NCBI GenBank assembly: GCA_016193485.1
Contig: JACPRZ010000063.1
Location: 62,001-126,000 of the forward strand
Length of the DNA: 64,000 nucleotides
Direction of reading: 5' to 3'
DNA from: Bacteroidota bacterium
GTDB lineage: Bacteria; Bacteroidota; Bacteroidia; JACPRZ01
Under the pieces are notes generated by a model that ran no database searches, was not told the DNA's origin, and saw only the letters and a program-made list of their open reading frames with translations. This document shows, in pieces, positions 44,901 to 54,027 of the stretch (its first letter is position 1; each line of letters opens with the position of its first letter). The position numbers and the translations under genes were made by a program.

Positions 44901-47306
44901 TTATTGTCGGAAACCACTTTTTGCCGCGAGAGTTGAATAATATGCCGCCTTATCGGCATGACCGGCAGATTTAAAATAGTCACTCAACTGACGGGACAAT
45001 GAAACATTTGCCGGATTTTTCTGCACCGCCTTTTCCAGCCAGGATGCGGCTGTCGCTTCATCTTTTTTATCAAGGTAATAACTCCCGATATTTATATACG
45101 GAACATCGGAAGCCGGATTTATCCGCATGATTTTCTGATTTGTTTCAATGGCATTTTCCCAGTTACCGGTTTTGAAATAAACATTTGCAAGGTTGGAAAG
45201 TATATTGATGTTTAAACTATCGGTTTTGTGCGCTCTTGCATAATAATAAATCGCTTTATCAAATTTGTTTTGCCATTCCTGGCATATTGCAAGGTTAAAC
45301 CATCCGAGAGAAAAGGCGGAATCAATCATCAGGGCTTTGTTGATAAGATATTCTGCCGAATCGTAGCGCTGGAAAAACTGATAATATAGCGTTCCCGTAT
45401 TGACCAGGGTTTTCACCTGGGTTGAATCAACCGCAATTGCCTGCCTGAAATGCTTTAACGCAAGGTGCGCTTTGTTTTTCATTATTGCGGCTTCATATTG
45501 GTTTGCCGGCTGCCCTGTAATCTGCATGATCAGTTGGCTGGCAAAAAGTTGATTGGCGTGGTAGGAATTTTTCAGGTACGGGATATCGCGCGAGAAAAGG
45601 GTAAATTCATCTTTCCAGTCGCGGTTTCGGGCGATGGTTTTTATTGAGTAAGCAAGGAGGATGATGCTGAGGACAAGGAGGAGTTTGCGTTTTGATACGG
45701 GGTTTATATAATTTCCGGCCGGATTTATTTTGAATAATTTAAAAAGAAGCCACGCCTCAACAATGCAAAATCCTAGCGATGGCATAAAGAGCAGTCGCTC
45801 GGCAACAATGCCGGGAACCGGGGCAGGGATGTTACTAAAAAAAATAATTGTGCATAAATAATAGAGAATACCATACGACAATAACCTCTGTTTTCTGAAA
45901 TAATAAATAGCAACAAAAAGCAAAGCGAGATGCAGGAGGATTGAAAAAATGACTAACGGATCTGAAATTTCAACATCAGGCACATGCTTGTATCCGTAAT
46001 AGAAAAGGAGGGGGTGCGGGAAGAAAAGGAGTTTGAGGTACATGAGAAGCGAATAAAGTCCAAGGGGAATGCGTGAGATCCAGTCTGCACCGGAAAAGAG
46101 AGGGTTTTCAAAAACATTGAGTTCTCTTTTTTGTTCAGGGAGAAAAAAGTCGGGAATAAAAAGTAGTGCTGAACCAATAACCGATAATGCAGAAAGAAGG
46201 TAAAAAAAGTTACGATACCGTTTAAGCGAAGCGGTTGAAACCAGCAATAAACGTCCGACAGGCGTAAAGAAACGTGTTGTTTCCGCTGCAAGAAAATCAA
46301 CGTAAACTTTGAAATTTCTTTCTTCCCTGTATTTATACACCAGAAAAAACGGAATTGAAAATAGAAAAGCCGGTTTGTCGGTTATGACTGCTATTGGAAA
46401 AATTAGCAAACCCGCAATAAGCCATCCGTTTTTTATTCGGTTTACTATTTCAGAGGGTAAAATTCGCTCTGTAAAACATGAAATATATATAATGAAAGAT
46501 GCATAGAGGAAAAGTCGTTCATCCGGGAGAAGGATTCCGCAGGGTACAAGAAGAAGACCTGCAGCAACAAGAAAATCGGAAATTCCCGGTGAAATTTTTT
46601 CAGGCACCAATACTTTATGAATTGCAGGATGGTAAGCGCCAGCCACCTTCTGAACCGCTTCAGGAAAAGCGGCCTTGCCGGAGAAAAAAAGCGTAAGGGG
46701 TATTACGATTACAAACGACACAGCATTTTGCTTGGTAATCACTGCGACTGCAAGCAGCAATAATCCCCACAGAACATTCGGGACTTTTTTTGTTTTCAGG
46801 TATTGGAAAAAAAAATAGAGTGAAAAAATGCAGAATAAAAAGCATAAAATTTCTTCGCGATTTTTTAAACTGGCCACCGCTTCGGTGTGAAGCGGATGAG
46901 CGATAAACAGCAATACGGCACAAAATATAAAAAGCGGATTATATCCCGGTATCAGCCGTTTTAATACGAAAATCAAAACAATGCCGGTCAAAGCATAGAG
47001 CAGAACATTGATAAAATGGCTTACGTGAGGGTTTCGTCCGAAAAGAGTTTGTTCTACCGCATACGTTGCTTTGGTCAGCGGCCGGTAGCCGTAAGAAAAC
47101 TGTCCTGCCTGCTGGTAATGCGAGGTAAAAATTCCGGGGATGGCTTTTATCCCCTTTTCAACGGTCGGGTTAAGGATTACGATGTTATCGTCAATGGAAT
47201 AATTATTCCGGATTGTGTTGGCATATAATGCAAAAGCAAGGATAGCCGGTAAGAGGTAGTACCAGCCGATTGTTTTAAACCGCGAACCGGATCCTGATTT
47301 TTTCAC
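44901..47306 (-). CDS. TMTC-like membrane glycosyltransferase with C-terminal TPRs
   Basis: This 801-residue protein has about twelve membrane segments in residues 15-545 and TPR units from about 600 to 790 (LVNTGTLYYQFFQRYDSAEYL, NLANVYFKTGNWENAI, YINIGSYYLDKKDEA). The first loop has NNYSIDDNIVILNP, followed by YRPLTKATYAVEQTLFG and HPLHTEAVASLKNREEI. These match the order of motifs in TMTC-type O-mannosyltransferases and related bacterial proteins: the acidic DD loop, YRPL, and HPxHTEAVA-x-x-x-R-x-E. It probably glycosylates exported proteins or glycolipids from a polyprenyl-linked donor. The donor and target are not deducible. Confidence 0.8.
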   Translation of the reverse strand: MKKSGSGSRFKTIGWYYLLPAILAFALYANTIRNNYSIDDNIVILNPTVEKGIKAIPGIFTSHYQQAGQFSYGYRPLTKATYAVEQTLFGRNPHVSHFINVLLYALTGIVLIFVLKRLIPGYNPLFIFCAVLLFIAHPLHTEAVASLKNREEILCFLFCIFSLYFFFQYLKTKKVPNVLWGLLLLAVAVITKQNAVSFVIVIPLTLFFSGKAAFPEAVQKVAGAYHPAIHKVLVPEKISPGISDFLVAAGLLLVPCGILLPDERLFLYASFIIYISCFTERILPSEIVNRIKNGWLIAGLLIFPIAVITDKPAFLFSIPFFLVYKYREERNFKVYVDFLAAETTRFFTPVGRLLLVSTASLKRYRNFFYLLSALSVIGSALLFIPDFFLPEQKRELNVFENPLFSGADWISRIPLGLYSLLMYLKLLFFPHPLLFYYGYKHVPDVEISDPLVIFSILLHLALLFVAIYYFRKQRLLSYGILYYLCTIIFFSNIPAPVPGIVAERLLFMPSLGFCIVEAWLLFKLFKINPAGNYINPVSKRKLLLVLSIILLAYSIKTIARNRDWKDEFTLFSRDIPYLKNSYHANQLFASQLIMQITGQPANQYEAAIMKNKAHLALKHFRQAIAVDSTQVKTLVNTGTLYYQFFQRYDSAEYLINKALMIDSAFSLGWFNLAICQEWQNKFDKAIYYYARAHKTDSLNINILSNLANVYFKTGNWENAIETNQKIMRINPASDVPYINIGSYYLDKKDEATAASWLEKAVQKNPANVSLSRQLSDYFKSAGHADKAAYYSTLAAKSGFRQ

Positions 47307-47340
47307 GGGAAATGTATCAGATGATTTTATACAGGTTATT

Positions 47341-47348
47341 CAAAAGTA
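47341..47348 (-). promoter_or_regulatory. Possible -7 element of the TMTC-like gene
   Basis: On the minus strand TACTTTTG matches TAnnTTTG 34 bases before the start codon. No -33 TTG at standard spacing. Confidence 0.3.
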
Positions 47349-47492
47349 CTTATTTTTACAGATTGGAAGGATAGTTTCCGGTTTGTAAAACCATATTTTA
47401 TTTCTTTATTACCGATTTTTCCGTTAACATGACGGGTAATTCTGAAAAAACCGGAGTAATTATTACTGAACCCACAAAGTGATAAATAAATA

Positions 47493-48287
47493 ATGGTCTA
47501 TTTTTTTATTCATACTCCCAAAACATCAGGCACCACCTTTGTTGATATTTTAAGCAAAGACAAAAATAACCTCATTGGATATTTTTATCCATCCCGCAGA
47601 GAAGTATATGATTTTGAGCAGACCATAAAAAATGCGCCCTATAAGCACTTGAAAAATAATCCCGACTGGCGGAAATTCAGGTTCATTGCCGGACATTTTA
47701 CCTTCGGAATGCATGAAATTTTCAAAACGGATCAGTTCAAATACCTTACTGTATTCAGGAATCCCATGCACCATTATTTTTCCACATACAGGGCGTTCCT
47801 TCGGATGCCGGACCCCTATAAAAGACACCTGCTTCCCGATAGCAGTCATTTTTCCATTGAGGACTTTACCGGCATGGAATATTCTCATAACCTGCAGACA
47901 TTTTTCCTGTCGGGATTATCTCATTCTGATATTCGCAGGGATAAAGAGAATGCATTTGACGTCACTGTTCAAAACATTGAAAAGTATTTTGCCGGAATTT
48001 TTCCGACCGAACGGTTTGATGCGGGATTATTTTATCTGAAGCAAAAGATCGGGATAAAACCGGAATATTACCGGAGAAAAAATATCGGAACGAATTATCT
48101 GAAACCCGAAACTTTTTTTAGGGTCAGAAATAGAATTACTGAGGTCAATGACGTGGATTTCAGAATTTACAGGTATATTTGCAAACGGTTTAATGAGGAA
48201 ATCAAAAGAATTCCCGGATTTACCCGTGACCTGTGGCGGTTTAAAATTTTCAATTATTTTTACAAAACGGGATTTTTAAAATCCTGA
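47493..48287 (+). CDS. Sulfotransferase-like protein
   Basis: This 264-residue protein has the PAPS-binding P-loop-like motif HTPKTSGTTF at residues 7-16 and the 3'-phosphate-binding strand-helix YLTVFRNPMHHYFSTY at about 85-100, the two landmarks of the carbohydrate sulfotransferase family. IAGHFTFGMHE between them resembles the heparan/chondroitin type core. It likely moves sulfate from PAPS to a sugar hydroxyl in the cytoplasm. It is the first gene of a plus-strand run that includes radical SAM enzymes and a Wzm/Wzt exporter, so a surface glycan is the probable substrate (inference). Confidence 0.82.
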   Translation: MVYFFIHTPKTSGTTFVDILSKDKNNLIGYFYPSRREVYDFEQTIKNAPYKHLKNNPDWRKFRFIAGHFTFGMHEIFKTDQFKYLTVFRNPMHHYFSTYRAFLRMPDPYKRHLLPDSSHFSIEDFTGMEYSHNLQTFFLSGLSHSDIRRDKENAFDVTVQNIEKYFAGIFPTERFDAGLFYLKQKIGIKPEYYRRKNIGTNYLKPETFFRVRNRITEVNDVDFRIYRYICKRFNEEIKRIPGFTRDLWRFKIFNYFYKTGFLKS

Positions 48288-48322
48288 AGGATTGCGATAT
48301 TGCGTTTCATTAAAAAGTATCC

Positions 48323-49273
48323 ATGATAGAAAACAGTCCCTACCGGTATGCGTTATTGAGGCCATTTTCAAATCACATGGTCTGGCATATAAACGACTTA
48401 TGTAATTTATCGTGTGTTTACTGTTTTTTTCCTACCGGAGTGAAAGATCCACCGGAGGTGGGGCAGCTGACTCCGGCACAAATCAAAGCAGCGTTTGATA
48501 AAACCGGAAAAAAGTGGGCGTTGTTCATCGGAGGGGGAGAACCACTGCTCTATCCTGATTTTATTAAACTTGTCAACACGCTTAAAATAAATCATGCGAT
48601 TCAGATATCAACCAATTTATTTAATAAAAATGTACGTGAATTTGCCGAAAGGGTTACTCCGGAAAACATTATTAATATCAATGCTTCCGTTCATATACTC
48701 CACCACAGCAGCGGAAGTTTGGCCAAATTCATTCAGAACTATCATCTTTACATGGATAAGGGATTTGACATTACCGTTTCCTATGTTACCTATCCCCCCC
48801 TGTTCAAAAGAATGAAAGAAGATTTTGCATACCTTAAAAGCCAGGGAATAAAAACCATTATCCCCCTTACCTTTCAGGGTTTCTTTGAAGGAAAAAAATA
48901 TCCTGGAAGCTATACTTCGGATCAGGTAAAAATGATTCTGGAAAACGTCCATGAACCGCTGGAATTGCTGATAACGCTTGACAGAATGAAATTTTATAAC
49001 CGAATGTGCCGCGCGGGATCCGGTTATTTCTTTATGGATTACAGGGGTGATGTATGGAGGTGTGCAACAATAAAAGAATCATGCGGAAACCTTTTTAATG
49101 GGACCTTCAGTTCCCGTCCCGGACCGGCTGCCTGCCCCGTTGACCAATGCAACGATGCCTGTTTTGGTATTATATCCCAGGTGGAGGAGCCATTCCCTCC
49201 GGAGGTTGAATTTGGCGCAGCATCCGAAGTGGCCGAAACAATAATTGAGGATAGCCACTTAGACGGGACTTAA
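48323..49273 (+). CDS. Radical SAM protein, class A, copy 1
   Basis: This 316-residue protein has the radical SAM cluster motif CNLSCVYC (Cys27, 31, 34) in WHINDLCNLSCVYCFFP, the SAM-binding GGGEPLLYPDF glycine-rich strand, and a C-terminal Cys set (CRAGSGYFFMDYRGDVWRC, then CPVDQCNDAC) of the SPASM/twitch kind that binds one or two extra Fe-S clusters. Such enzymes often modify peptides or sugars by radical chemistry. A close homologue lies at 50869. A class B radical SAM gene follows after 45 bp that hold a small palindrome. The substrate is not identifiable; no precursor peptide gene is obvious. Confidence 0.88.
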   Translation: MIENSPYRYALLRPFSNHMVWHINDLCNLSCVYCFFPTGVKDPPEVGQLTPAQIKAAFDKTGKKWALFIGGGEPLLYPDFIKLVNTLKINHAIQISTNLFNKNVREFAERVTPENIININASVHILHHSSGSLAKFIQNYHLYMDKGFDITVSYVTYPPLFKRMKEDFAYLKSQGIKTIIPLTFQGFFEGKKYPGSYTSDQVKMILENVHEPLELLITLDRMKFYNRMCRAGSGYFFMDYRGDVWRCATIKESCGNLFNGTFSSRPGPAACPVDQCNDACFGIISQVEEPFPPEVEFGAASEVAETIIEDSHLDGT

Positions 49274-49314
49274 TACGGATACACGACAAAAATGTCGTGC
49301 ACCCCTTAATACGG
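49270..49314. repeat. Palindrome flanked by 9-bp direct repeats
   Basis: TTAATACGG occurs at 49270-49278 and 49306-49314. The 27 bp between contain CACGAC-AAAAAT-GTCGTG. The left copy includes the stop codon of the upstream radical SAM gene. The layout resembles a very small transposable element with a target-site duplication. Confidence 0.55.
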
Positions 49315-49318
49315 TTAT

Positions 49319-50662
49319 ATGAACATACTGGAAAATAACAGGGTATTTCCCGTTTCCTACAATGCTTCACGCAATCTTTCATCAGATGCTGCGGTTTGCT
49401 ATGCCCCATGGACCTCTCTTAATTTTAATATTGACGGTACGGCTAATATTTGCTGCCTGAACCGGAACACACTGACCGCTGTACCGGGGAAGACCATTAA
49501 TGAAATATGGAACTGCGAATCATTCGGTAAACTCAGGGAAAGGATTTTACAAAATGATTTAAACTACGATTGCCAGATCTGCCGGCATCAGATTGCAGCC
49601 GGAAATTTTACCGGTGTAAAAGCCAGGAATTATGATTCTTTTATTCCTCCCGATCCGGCTCATCCAAAAACAATGGAATTCTTTCTTGAAAATACTTGCA
49701 ACCTTGATTGCATTATGTGCAATTCAATACTCTCTTCAACTATCCGGAAAAACAAAAATTTACCACCCCTGAAAAAACAATATGATGAGGAATTTTTGAC
49801 CGTCCTCGAACCACACATTCCCTATTTAAAGGAAGCGGTGTTTTCCGGGGGAGAACCATTTCTGATAAAAATTTATTACCGGATATGGGAAAAGTTGATC
49901 CGGGCGAATCCGGAAATTATCATCAGCGTGATTACCAATGGAACCATTCTTAACGAAAAGATAAAAAACCTGATGGAACAGGCCCGCTTCAGGATTAATA
50001 TCTCAATTGATTCGGTAGATAAGAAAACCTATGAAACCATAAGAAGAAATGCGGATTTTGATTCGGTAATGAACCATTTTATCTGGTTCAGGGAGTATGG
50101 CCGCAGGAAAAACCTGCGCATAAATATTCCCGTATGTCCGTTGACTGAAAACTGGTGTACATTGCCCGGGATTGTACGTTTTGCCAATAACCACGATGTT
50201 TCCGTTAATTTTGTTTATGTAGACCGACCGCATTCCCTCTCTCTTATTTATCGTAGTCCTGATTACCTTAAAAAAATTATTGATATGTACCAGGCAGAAA
50301 AATTTGATGTGGTTTCTCCTGTCTCGGAAACCAATATAATGAGATTCCGTGGATTGACGGATGACCTGATTGCCATACAGAAACGACCTGCATCGCAACC
50401 TGTGACACCGGCAATTGATGAGATGCTTCATTCGCTTGATCTGAAGATCAATGGTTTTGTCGATCAACAGGAATTACCTGCCAAAGAGGATTTGAAGGCA
50501 GACATGAGCAGAAAAATGAGGGATGTGATTGCTGAAATTCCCGAAGAAAGCCGGCTCAGGGCTCTTAACTTGATTATTCAATCTCCGATGGAAAGAATTT
50601 ACAAATATGCCAATGAATTGGATGCTTCAGGACTGGCGGGGGTCATAAAAGAAATTGTCTGA
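49319..50662 (+). CDS. Radical SAM protein, class B (SPASM/twitch domain before the core), copy 1
   Basis: In this 447-residue protein the order of domains is reversed relative to usual SPASM enzymes. An auxiliary-cluster region comes first (CYAPWTSLNFNIDG, CC at 45-46, IWNCESFGKLRERIL, CQIC at 85-88), then the radical SAM core with ENTCNLDCIMC (Cys127, 131, 134), FSGGEPFLIKIYYRIW, and ITNGTILNEKI. A C-terminal helical extension of about 90 residues follows. This is the twitch-domain radical SAM architecture often seen in polysaccharide or peptide-modification clusters. The closest relative in the window is the gene at 56946. It starts 45 bp after the class A gene on the same strand. Confidence 0.88.
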   Translation: MNILENNRVFPVSYNASRNLSSDAAVCYAPWTSLNFNIDGTANICCLNRNTLTAVPGKTINEIWNCESFGKLRERILQNDLNYDCQICRHQIAAGNFTGVKARNYDSFIPPDPAHPKTMEFFLENTCNLDCIMCNSILSSTIRKNKNLPPLKKQYDEEFLTVLEPHIPYLKEAVFSGGEPFLIKIYYRIWEKLIRANPEIIISVITNGTILNEKIKNLMEQARFRINISIDSVDKKTYETIRRNADFDSVMNHFIWFREYGRRKNLRINIPVCPLTENWCTLPGIVRFANNHDVSVNFVYVDRPHSLSLIYRSPDYLKKIIDMYQAEKFDVVSPVSETNIMRFRGLTDDLIAIQKRPASQPVTPAIDEMLHSLDLKINGFVDQQELPAKEDLKADMSRKMRDVIAEIPEESRLRALNLIIQSPMERIYKYANELDASGLAGVIKEIV

Positions 50663-50811
50663 GCATAAATAGTTCATGAAGAAGTTTTATTAAAAAGCGT
50701 ATTTCCCAGGAAAAAATTGGAAATTGCGGTATGTAGATATAGGAAGCGGTCATAATTCCGGGCAGATCGTAATAATGCAGATCATGGTAAAGGCATTATC
50801 AGAAACCATAT

Positions 50812-50845
50812 TTTGTGATATGGGACACATTTATTATTATATTTG
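50812..50845 (+). promoter_or_regulatory. Bacteroidota-type promoter of the second class A radical SAM gene
   Basis: TTTG (50812-50815) is followed after 22 bases by TATATTTG (50838-50845). The start codon is 24 bases further on. Confidence 0.45.
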
Positions 50846-50868
50846 GCGGGATTTAGATTAAAAAGTTT

Positions 50869-51843
50869 GTGTTTATAAATCAAAAATACCGGTTTTCGCG
50901 GATAAAAACTTTTCCAAACCGAATGCTCTGGCATATTAACGACCTGTGCAATTTCGGTTGCGTTTACTGTTTTTTTCCTAAAGTGGAGAAAGAACATCCG
51001 GAAGTCGGCAGGTTTACTCCCCAACAGATTTATGAAGCGTTTCAGAAAACAGGGCGGAACTGGCATCTTTTCATTTCAGGTGGCGAGCCCCTGCTTTACC
51101 CGGATTTTATTGAATTGGTGAACCTCCTTAAAACAAACCATCCCATACAGATTTCAACCAATCTGTACAATAAAAACGTAAAGGAATTTGCGGAACGGGT
51201 ATCTCCCGAAAATATTATTGTGATCAATGCATCCCTTCACATCCTGCACCATAACAGCAAGAGTTTGCAAAAGTTCATAAGCAACTATCACCTGTTTCTG
51301 AATAAAGGTTTTGATATCATTGTAAGTTACGTAACCTATCCTCCGCTTTTCAAGAGAATAAAAGACGACTTTCTGTTTTTAAAAAACGAAGGGGTTCAGT
51401 ATGTGCTTCCCTGTACCTATAACGGCACTTTTGAAGGAAAAAAATACCCGGGAAGTTATACCCGGGAACAAATGAGGATTATCCGTGAAATTTACCAGGA
51501 GCCGCTCGAATTACTTGTGGTGATGGATAAGATGCATTTTTATAATAAATTATGCCGGGCGGGAAAGGATTATTTTTTCATGGATCTCAAAGGAGAAGTT
51601 TTCCGGTGCTGTACCATCTGGGATTCATACGGGAACCTGTATCAGGGTACTTTCAAACCCGATACTTCCGCAAAACCGTGTACCTCCCATATCTGCCATG
51701 ACCATTGCCATGGAATGATGTCGCTGATTGAAGAACCACAGCCACCCGAAGAAGAGTTTTATGAAAACGGTTTTTTTCGCGAAATGACGATAAAATCCCT
51801 CGATATTGTATCCCGCATGAAAAAGTCCCTGCAGTCCGTTTGA
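50869..51843 (+). CDS. Radical SAM protein, class A, copy 2
   Basis: This 324-residue homologue of the gene at 48323 keeps the same spacing: WHINDLCNFGCVYCFFP with Cys27, 31 and 34, ISGGEPLLYPDF, ISTNLYNKNVKEFAERV, HILHHNSKSLQKF and VSYVTYPPLFKR. The C-terminal cluster region reads CRAGKDYFFMDLKGEVFRC and HICHDHCHG, so the last Cys ligands differ slightly in spacing and have extra His. Translation starts at GTG. A promoter-like pair precedes it. The two class A proteins align along their whole length, which points to duplication followed by specialisation. Confidence 0.88.
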   Translation: MFINQKYRFSRIKTFPNRMLWHINDLCNFGCVYCFFPKVEKEHPEVGRFTPQQIYEAFQKTGRNWHLFISGGEPLLYPDFIELVNLLKTNHPIQISTNLYNKNVKEFAERVSPENIIVINASLHILHHNSKSLQKFISNYHLFLNKGFDIIVSYVTYPPLFKRIKDDFLFLKNEGVQYVLPCTYNGTFEGKKYPGSYTREQMRIIREIYQEPLELLVVMDKMHFYNKLCRAGKDYFFMDLKGEVFRCCTIWDSYGNLYQGTFKPDTSAKPCTSHICHDHCHGMMSLIEEPQPPEEEFYENGFFREMTIKSLDIVSRMKKSLQSV

Positions 51844-51932
51844 CATCGCTGAAGTTTTCTTATCCGGCTCAATAACGGATAGTCAGCCGGCAAACCGGAC
51901 ACCGGATTCAGAACGTATTTCCAAAAATCCAT

Positions 51933-53069
51933 TCAAGCATCTAATCCATACAGGTTGCCGAATTTTCTGAACCGGAGGAGATTCAGAAATTCAAGATAAA
52001 AGGATACGGTTAAGGCAGGCCCGCCAAAATATGCATGGTGTAACTTTGACGAATGATTAAAATCATATTCACTGTTGCTGCAGTAAAAAGCGAACGGAGT
52101 TTCAATATCATCGTATAAACCCCAGCATTGATCTATGATTTTTTGAGAAAAGGAATTTATAGAATTTCCGAATAAAAAAATGTTTGCGGTTAAAATATCG
52201 AGAAACTTTCCGGCAAACCCGGCTTCGCGCCCGTAAGCGGTTTCAACACGCCTTTCCACACTTTCACGAACTCCATCAAAGGACCTTATTTTACCGTAAA
52301 AACCAGCTCTTGAAAAAAGGTAACAGGCAATTACTTCTCCGGGATAATAAATAAGTTTAATGGGTTCAGATGACCGGATATCTTCCAGAAGCCGCACAAC
52401 CACCCGGTGCGTTTTTTCATTATCTCCCGTATAAAGCAACACATTGGCGCTTACGCAAAATTCAGCATCATCCTTTTTAACAACGCTGTTTTTAAACGCC
52501 ATATGCTTCTGCGCTTTATTCCAGTCATTCAGAAGAGACAAATTAAAAAATGGCCGGCTAAAAAAAGAACCGGATCCCGCATAAAACCATAAATAAAAGT
52601 ATCCTTCATCCGAAATACAGGTATAGAATAACTCTTTTGCAGAGGATTTACTTTTTACCGATGCGCTGATATAGCCAAGCAGGGAATTCGTATCGGTTTC
52701 ATAGGGAATAAAGTAAGGGACTACGCGGTCACAGAAATAATGTATCAATCCGGCACGGTTCATATTTTTTTTCAGAAAAACATATTCTTTATTCAGAATC
52801 GCACTTGCTTTTGGATGGCTTATCATGGTGACAGGCAGTAAAATATTGGCCGACAAAAAAGTATTTTTATTTTCGGGTTTCCACATATTCCCATCGTTGG
52901 AATCAGGATTCATCCTGAAAGCAGCGAACCCCCCCTCTTTGTCCTGATGCTTTTCAAGGAGAGTAAGTACTTTGCCTATTCTAGTATCAATTTCAACCCT
53001 GGTCACTTCGCAAAGCAGATTACGGTGAGTAACAAAGATAATCAACATTTTCAGCCGGAAGATGTCCAT
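51933..53069 (-). CDS. Prenyltransferase/squalene-cyclase-like alpha/alpha-toroid protein
   Basis: This 378-residue cytoplasmic protein resembles alpha/alpha-toroid proteins. LTLLEKHQDKEGGFAAFR near residue 40 is like the QDGGF turns of prenyltransferase/squalene oxidase repeats, and later helical pairs have similar turns (CISDEGYFYLWFYAGSGS, DAEFCVSANVLLYTGDN). No DxDD or other catalytic acid motif of terpene cyclases is visible, so enzymatic activity is not supported. The start is uncertain: the first 20 residues look unlike the family, and the Met at residue 8 is an alternative. It is the only minus-strand gene between 47.5 and 63.2 kb and splits the radical SAM block from the ABC exporter. 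Confidence 0.5.
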   Translation of the reverse strand: MDIFRLKMLIIFVTHRNLLCEVTRVEIDTRIGKVLTLLEKHQDKEGGFAAFRMNPDSNDGNMWKPENKNTFLSANILLPVTMISHPKASAILNKEYVFLKKNMNRAGLIHYFCDRVVPYFIPYETDTNSLLGYISASVKSKSSAKELFYTCISDEGYFYLWFYAGSGSFFSRPFFNLSLLNDWNKAQKHMAFKNSVVKKDDAEFCVSANVLLYTGDNEKTHRVVVRLLEDIRSSEPIKLIYYPGEVIACYLFSRAGFYGKIRSFDGVRESVERRVETAYGREAGFAGKFLDILTANIFLFGNSINSFSQKIIDQCWGLYDDIETPFAFYCSNSEYDFNHSSKLHHAYFGGPALTVSFYLEFLNLLRFRKFGNLYGLDA

Positions 53070-53158
53070 CGCTTCTCTGATCCGGGATAATATTCAACGA
53101 AGGCATCCTCATGAGTACATGCGTTTTTTGAATTCTGCATAGCCCTGTTTGATTTTAC

Positions 53159-53166
53159 TATCTTTG
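53159..53166 (+). promoter_or_regulatory. Possible -7 element of the ABC exporter operon
   Basis: TATCTTTG matches TAnnTTTG 19 bases before the ABC permease start. The nearest TTTG upstream is farther than the normal spacing. Confidence 0.35.
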
Positions 53167-53185
53167 AACAGTTTATTTAACAGGA

Positions 53186-54001
53186 ATGCACAATACAAAA
53201 ATCACCGTCAGGGAAATGCTGCCTAAACAGGGCATTCCCTCCCTTTGGCATTACCGTTATCTGCTTTTTACATTTGCCGTCCGCGATATCAAATCCAATT
53301 ATGCCGAAACCCGGCTGGGACTATTATGGTCACTTCTGCAGCCGCTTATCGGCCTTGCTATTTTCACCTTTTTTTTTGACAAACTCCTTAATATAAATAC
53401 CGGAGACATTCCTTATCCCCTCTTCGCGCTTTCCGGAATGTGCGTGTGGTACTACTTTGTTTACATCGTAAACAACGCGGGGTCTTCAATAATTCAGATG
53501 CAGCAAATCATAAAAAAAATGAATTTCCCGAGAATCTTATGCCCTGTTTCAAAGGCATTGTCAGGAATGCTTGATTTTATCATTACCCTTATTCTACTTT
53601 TAGTTGCGATGAGCATATACGGAATATATCCATCCGCAACACTGTTACTTCTTCCTTTTCTTGTCCTGCTGTTGATAGGAACCGGGTTATCGCTTGGTAT
53701 CTGGTTGTCTGCCCTTACGGTGCGGCACCGCGATCTTCTTCATGCAGTACCCTATCTGGTGAGTTTTGCCATCTGGGTAACACCGGTTTTCTATCCTGTG
53801 ACCTTGCTGCCTGAGGCGTATTGCCGCCTGATGTATTTTAATCCCATGGCGGCAGTCGTTGAAGGATTGCGGTGGTGCGTTTTTGGCGGCACATCCCCTC
53901 CGTGGGACTATGCGTTTTCGTTTATCCCGGTTGCTGTCCTTTTTACAACAGGAATAATGTATTTCAATCGCATTGAAGGACGCATGGCTGAATATCTTTA
54001 G
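53186..54001 (+). CDS. ABC-2 type polysaccharide export permease (Wzm-like)
   Basis: This 271-residue protein has six predicted membrane helices and the typical opening of polysaccharide ABC permeases: YRYLLFTFAVRDIKSNYAETRLGLLWSLLQPLIGLAIF. VSFAIWVTPVFYPV and YFNPMAAVVEGLRWCVFGG are the conserved C-terminal segments. With the Wzt-like ATPase 26 bp downstream it forms an exporter that moves undecaprenyl-linked O-antigen or teichoic-acid-like chains to the periplasm. It starts a plus-strand run that continues through the radical SAM, UbiA and AsnB genes, so the glycan made by those enzymes is the likely cargo. Confidence 0.92.
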   Translation: MHNTKITVREMLPKQGIPSLWHYRYLLFTFAVRDIKSNYAETRLGLLWSLLQPLIGLAIFTFFFDKLLNINTGDIPYPLFALSGMCVWYYFVYIVNNAGSSIIQMQQIIKKMNFPRILCPVSKALSGMLDFIITLILLLVAMSIYGIYPSATLLLLPFLVLLLIGTGLSLGIWLSALTVRHRDLLHAVPYLVSFAIWVTPVFYPVTLLPEAYCRLMYFNPMAAVVEGLRWCVFGGTSPPWDYAFSFIPVAVLFTTGIMYFNRIEGRMAEYL

Positions 54002-54027
54002 ATTACAATCTTATTTTTTATTCTCTT

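Noticed and set aside
50775-50861. A 28-codon ORF (MQIMVKALSETIFCD..) just before the second class A radical SAM gene, as a precursor peptide
   Set aside because: It overlaps the best promoter match in the gap, has no leader/core pattern or repeated residues, and nothing else supports translation.
53121-53166. A complete -33/-7 promoter for the ABC exporter
   Set aside because: The -7 TATCTTTG is good, but the only TTTG upstream is 28 bases away, so only the -7 element is listed.
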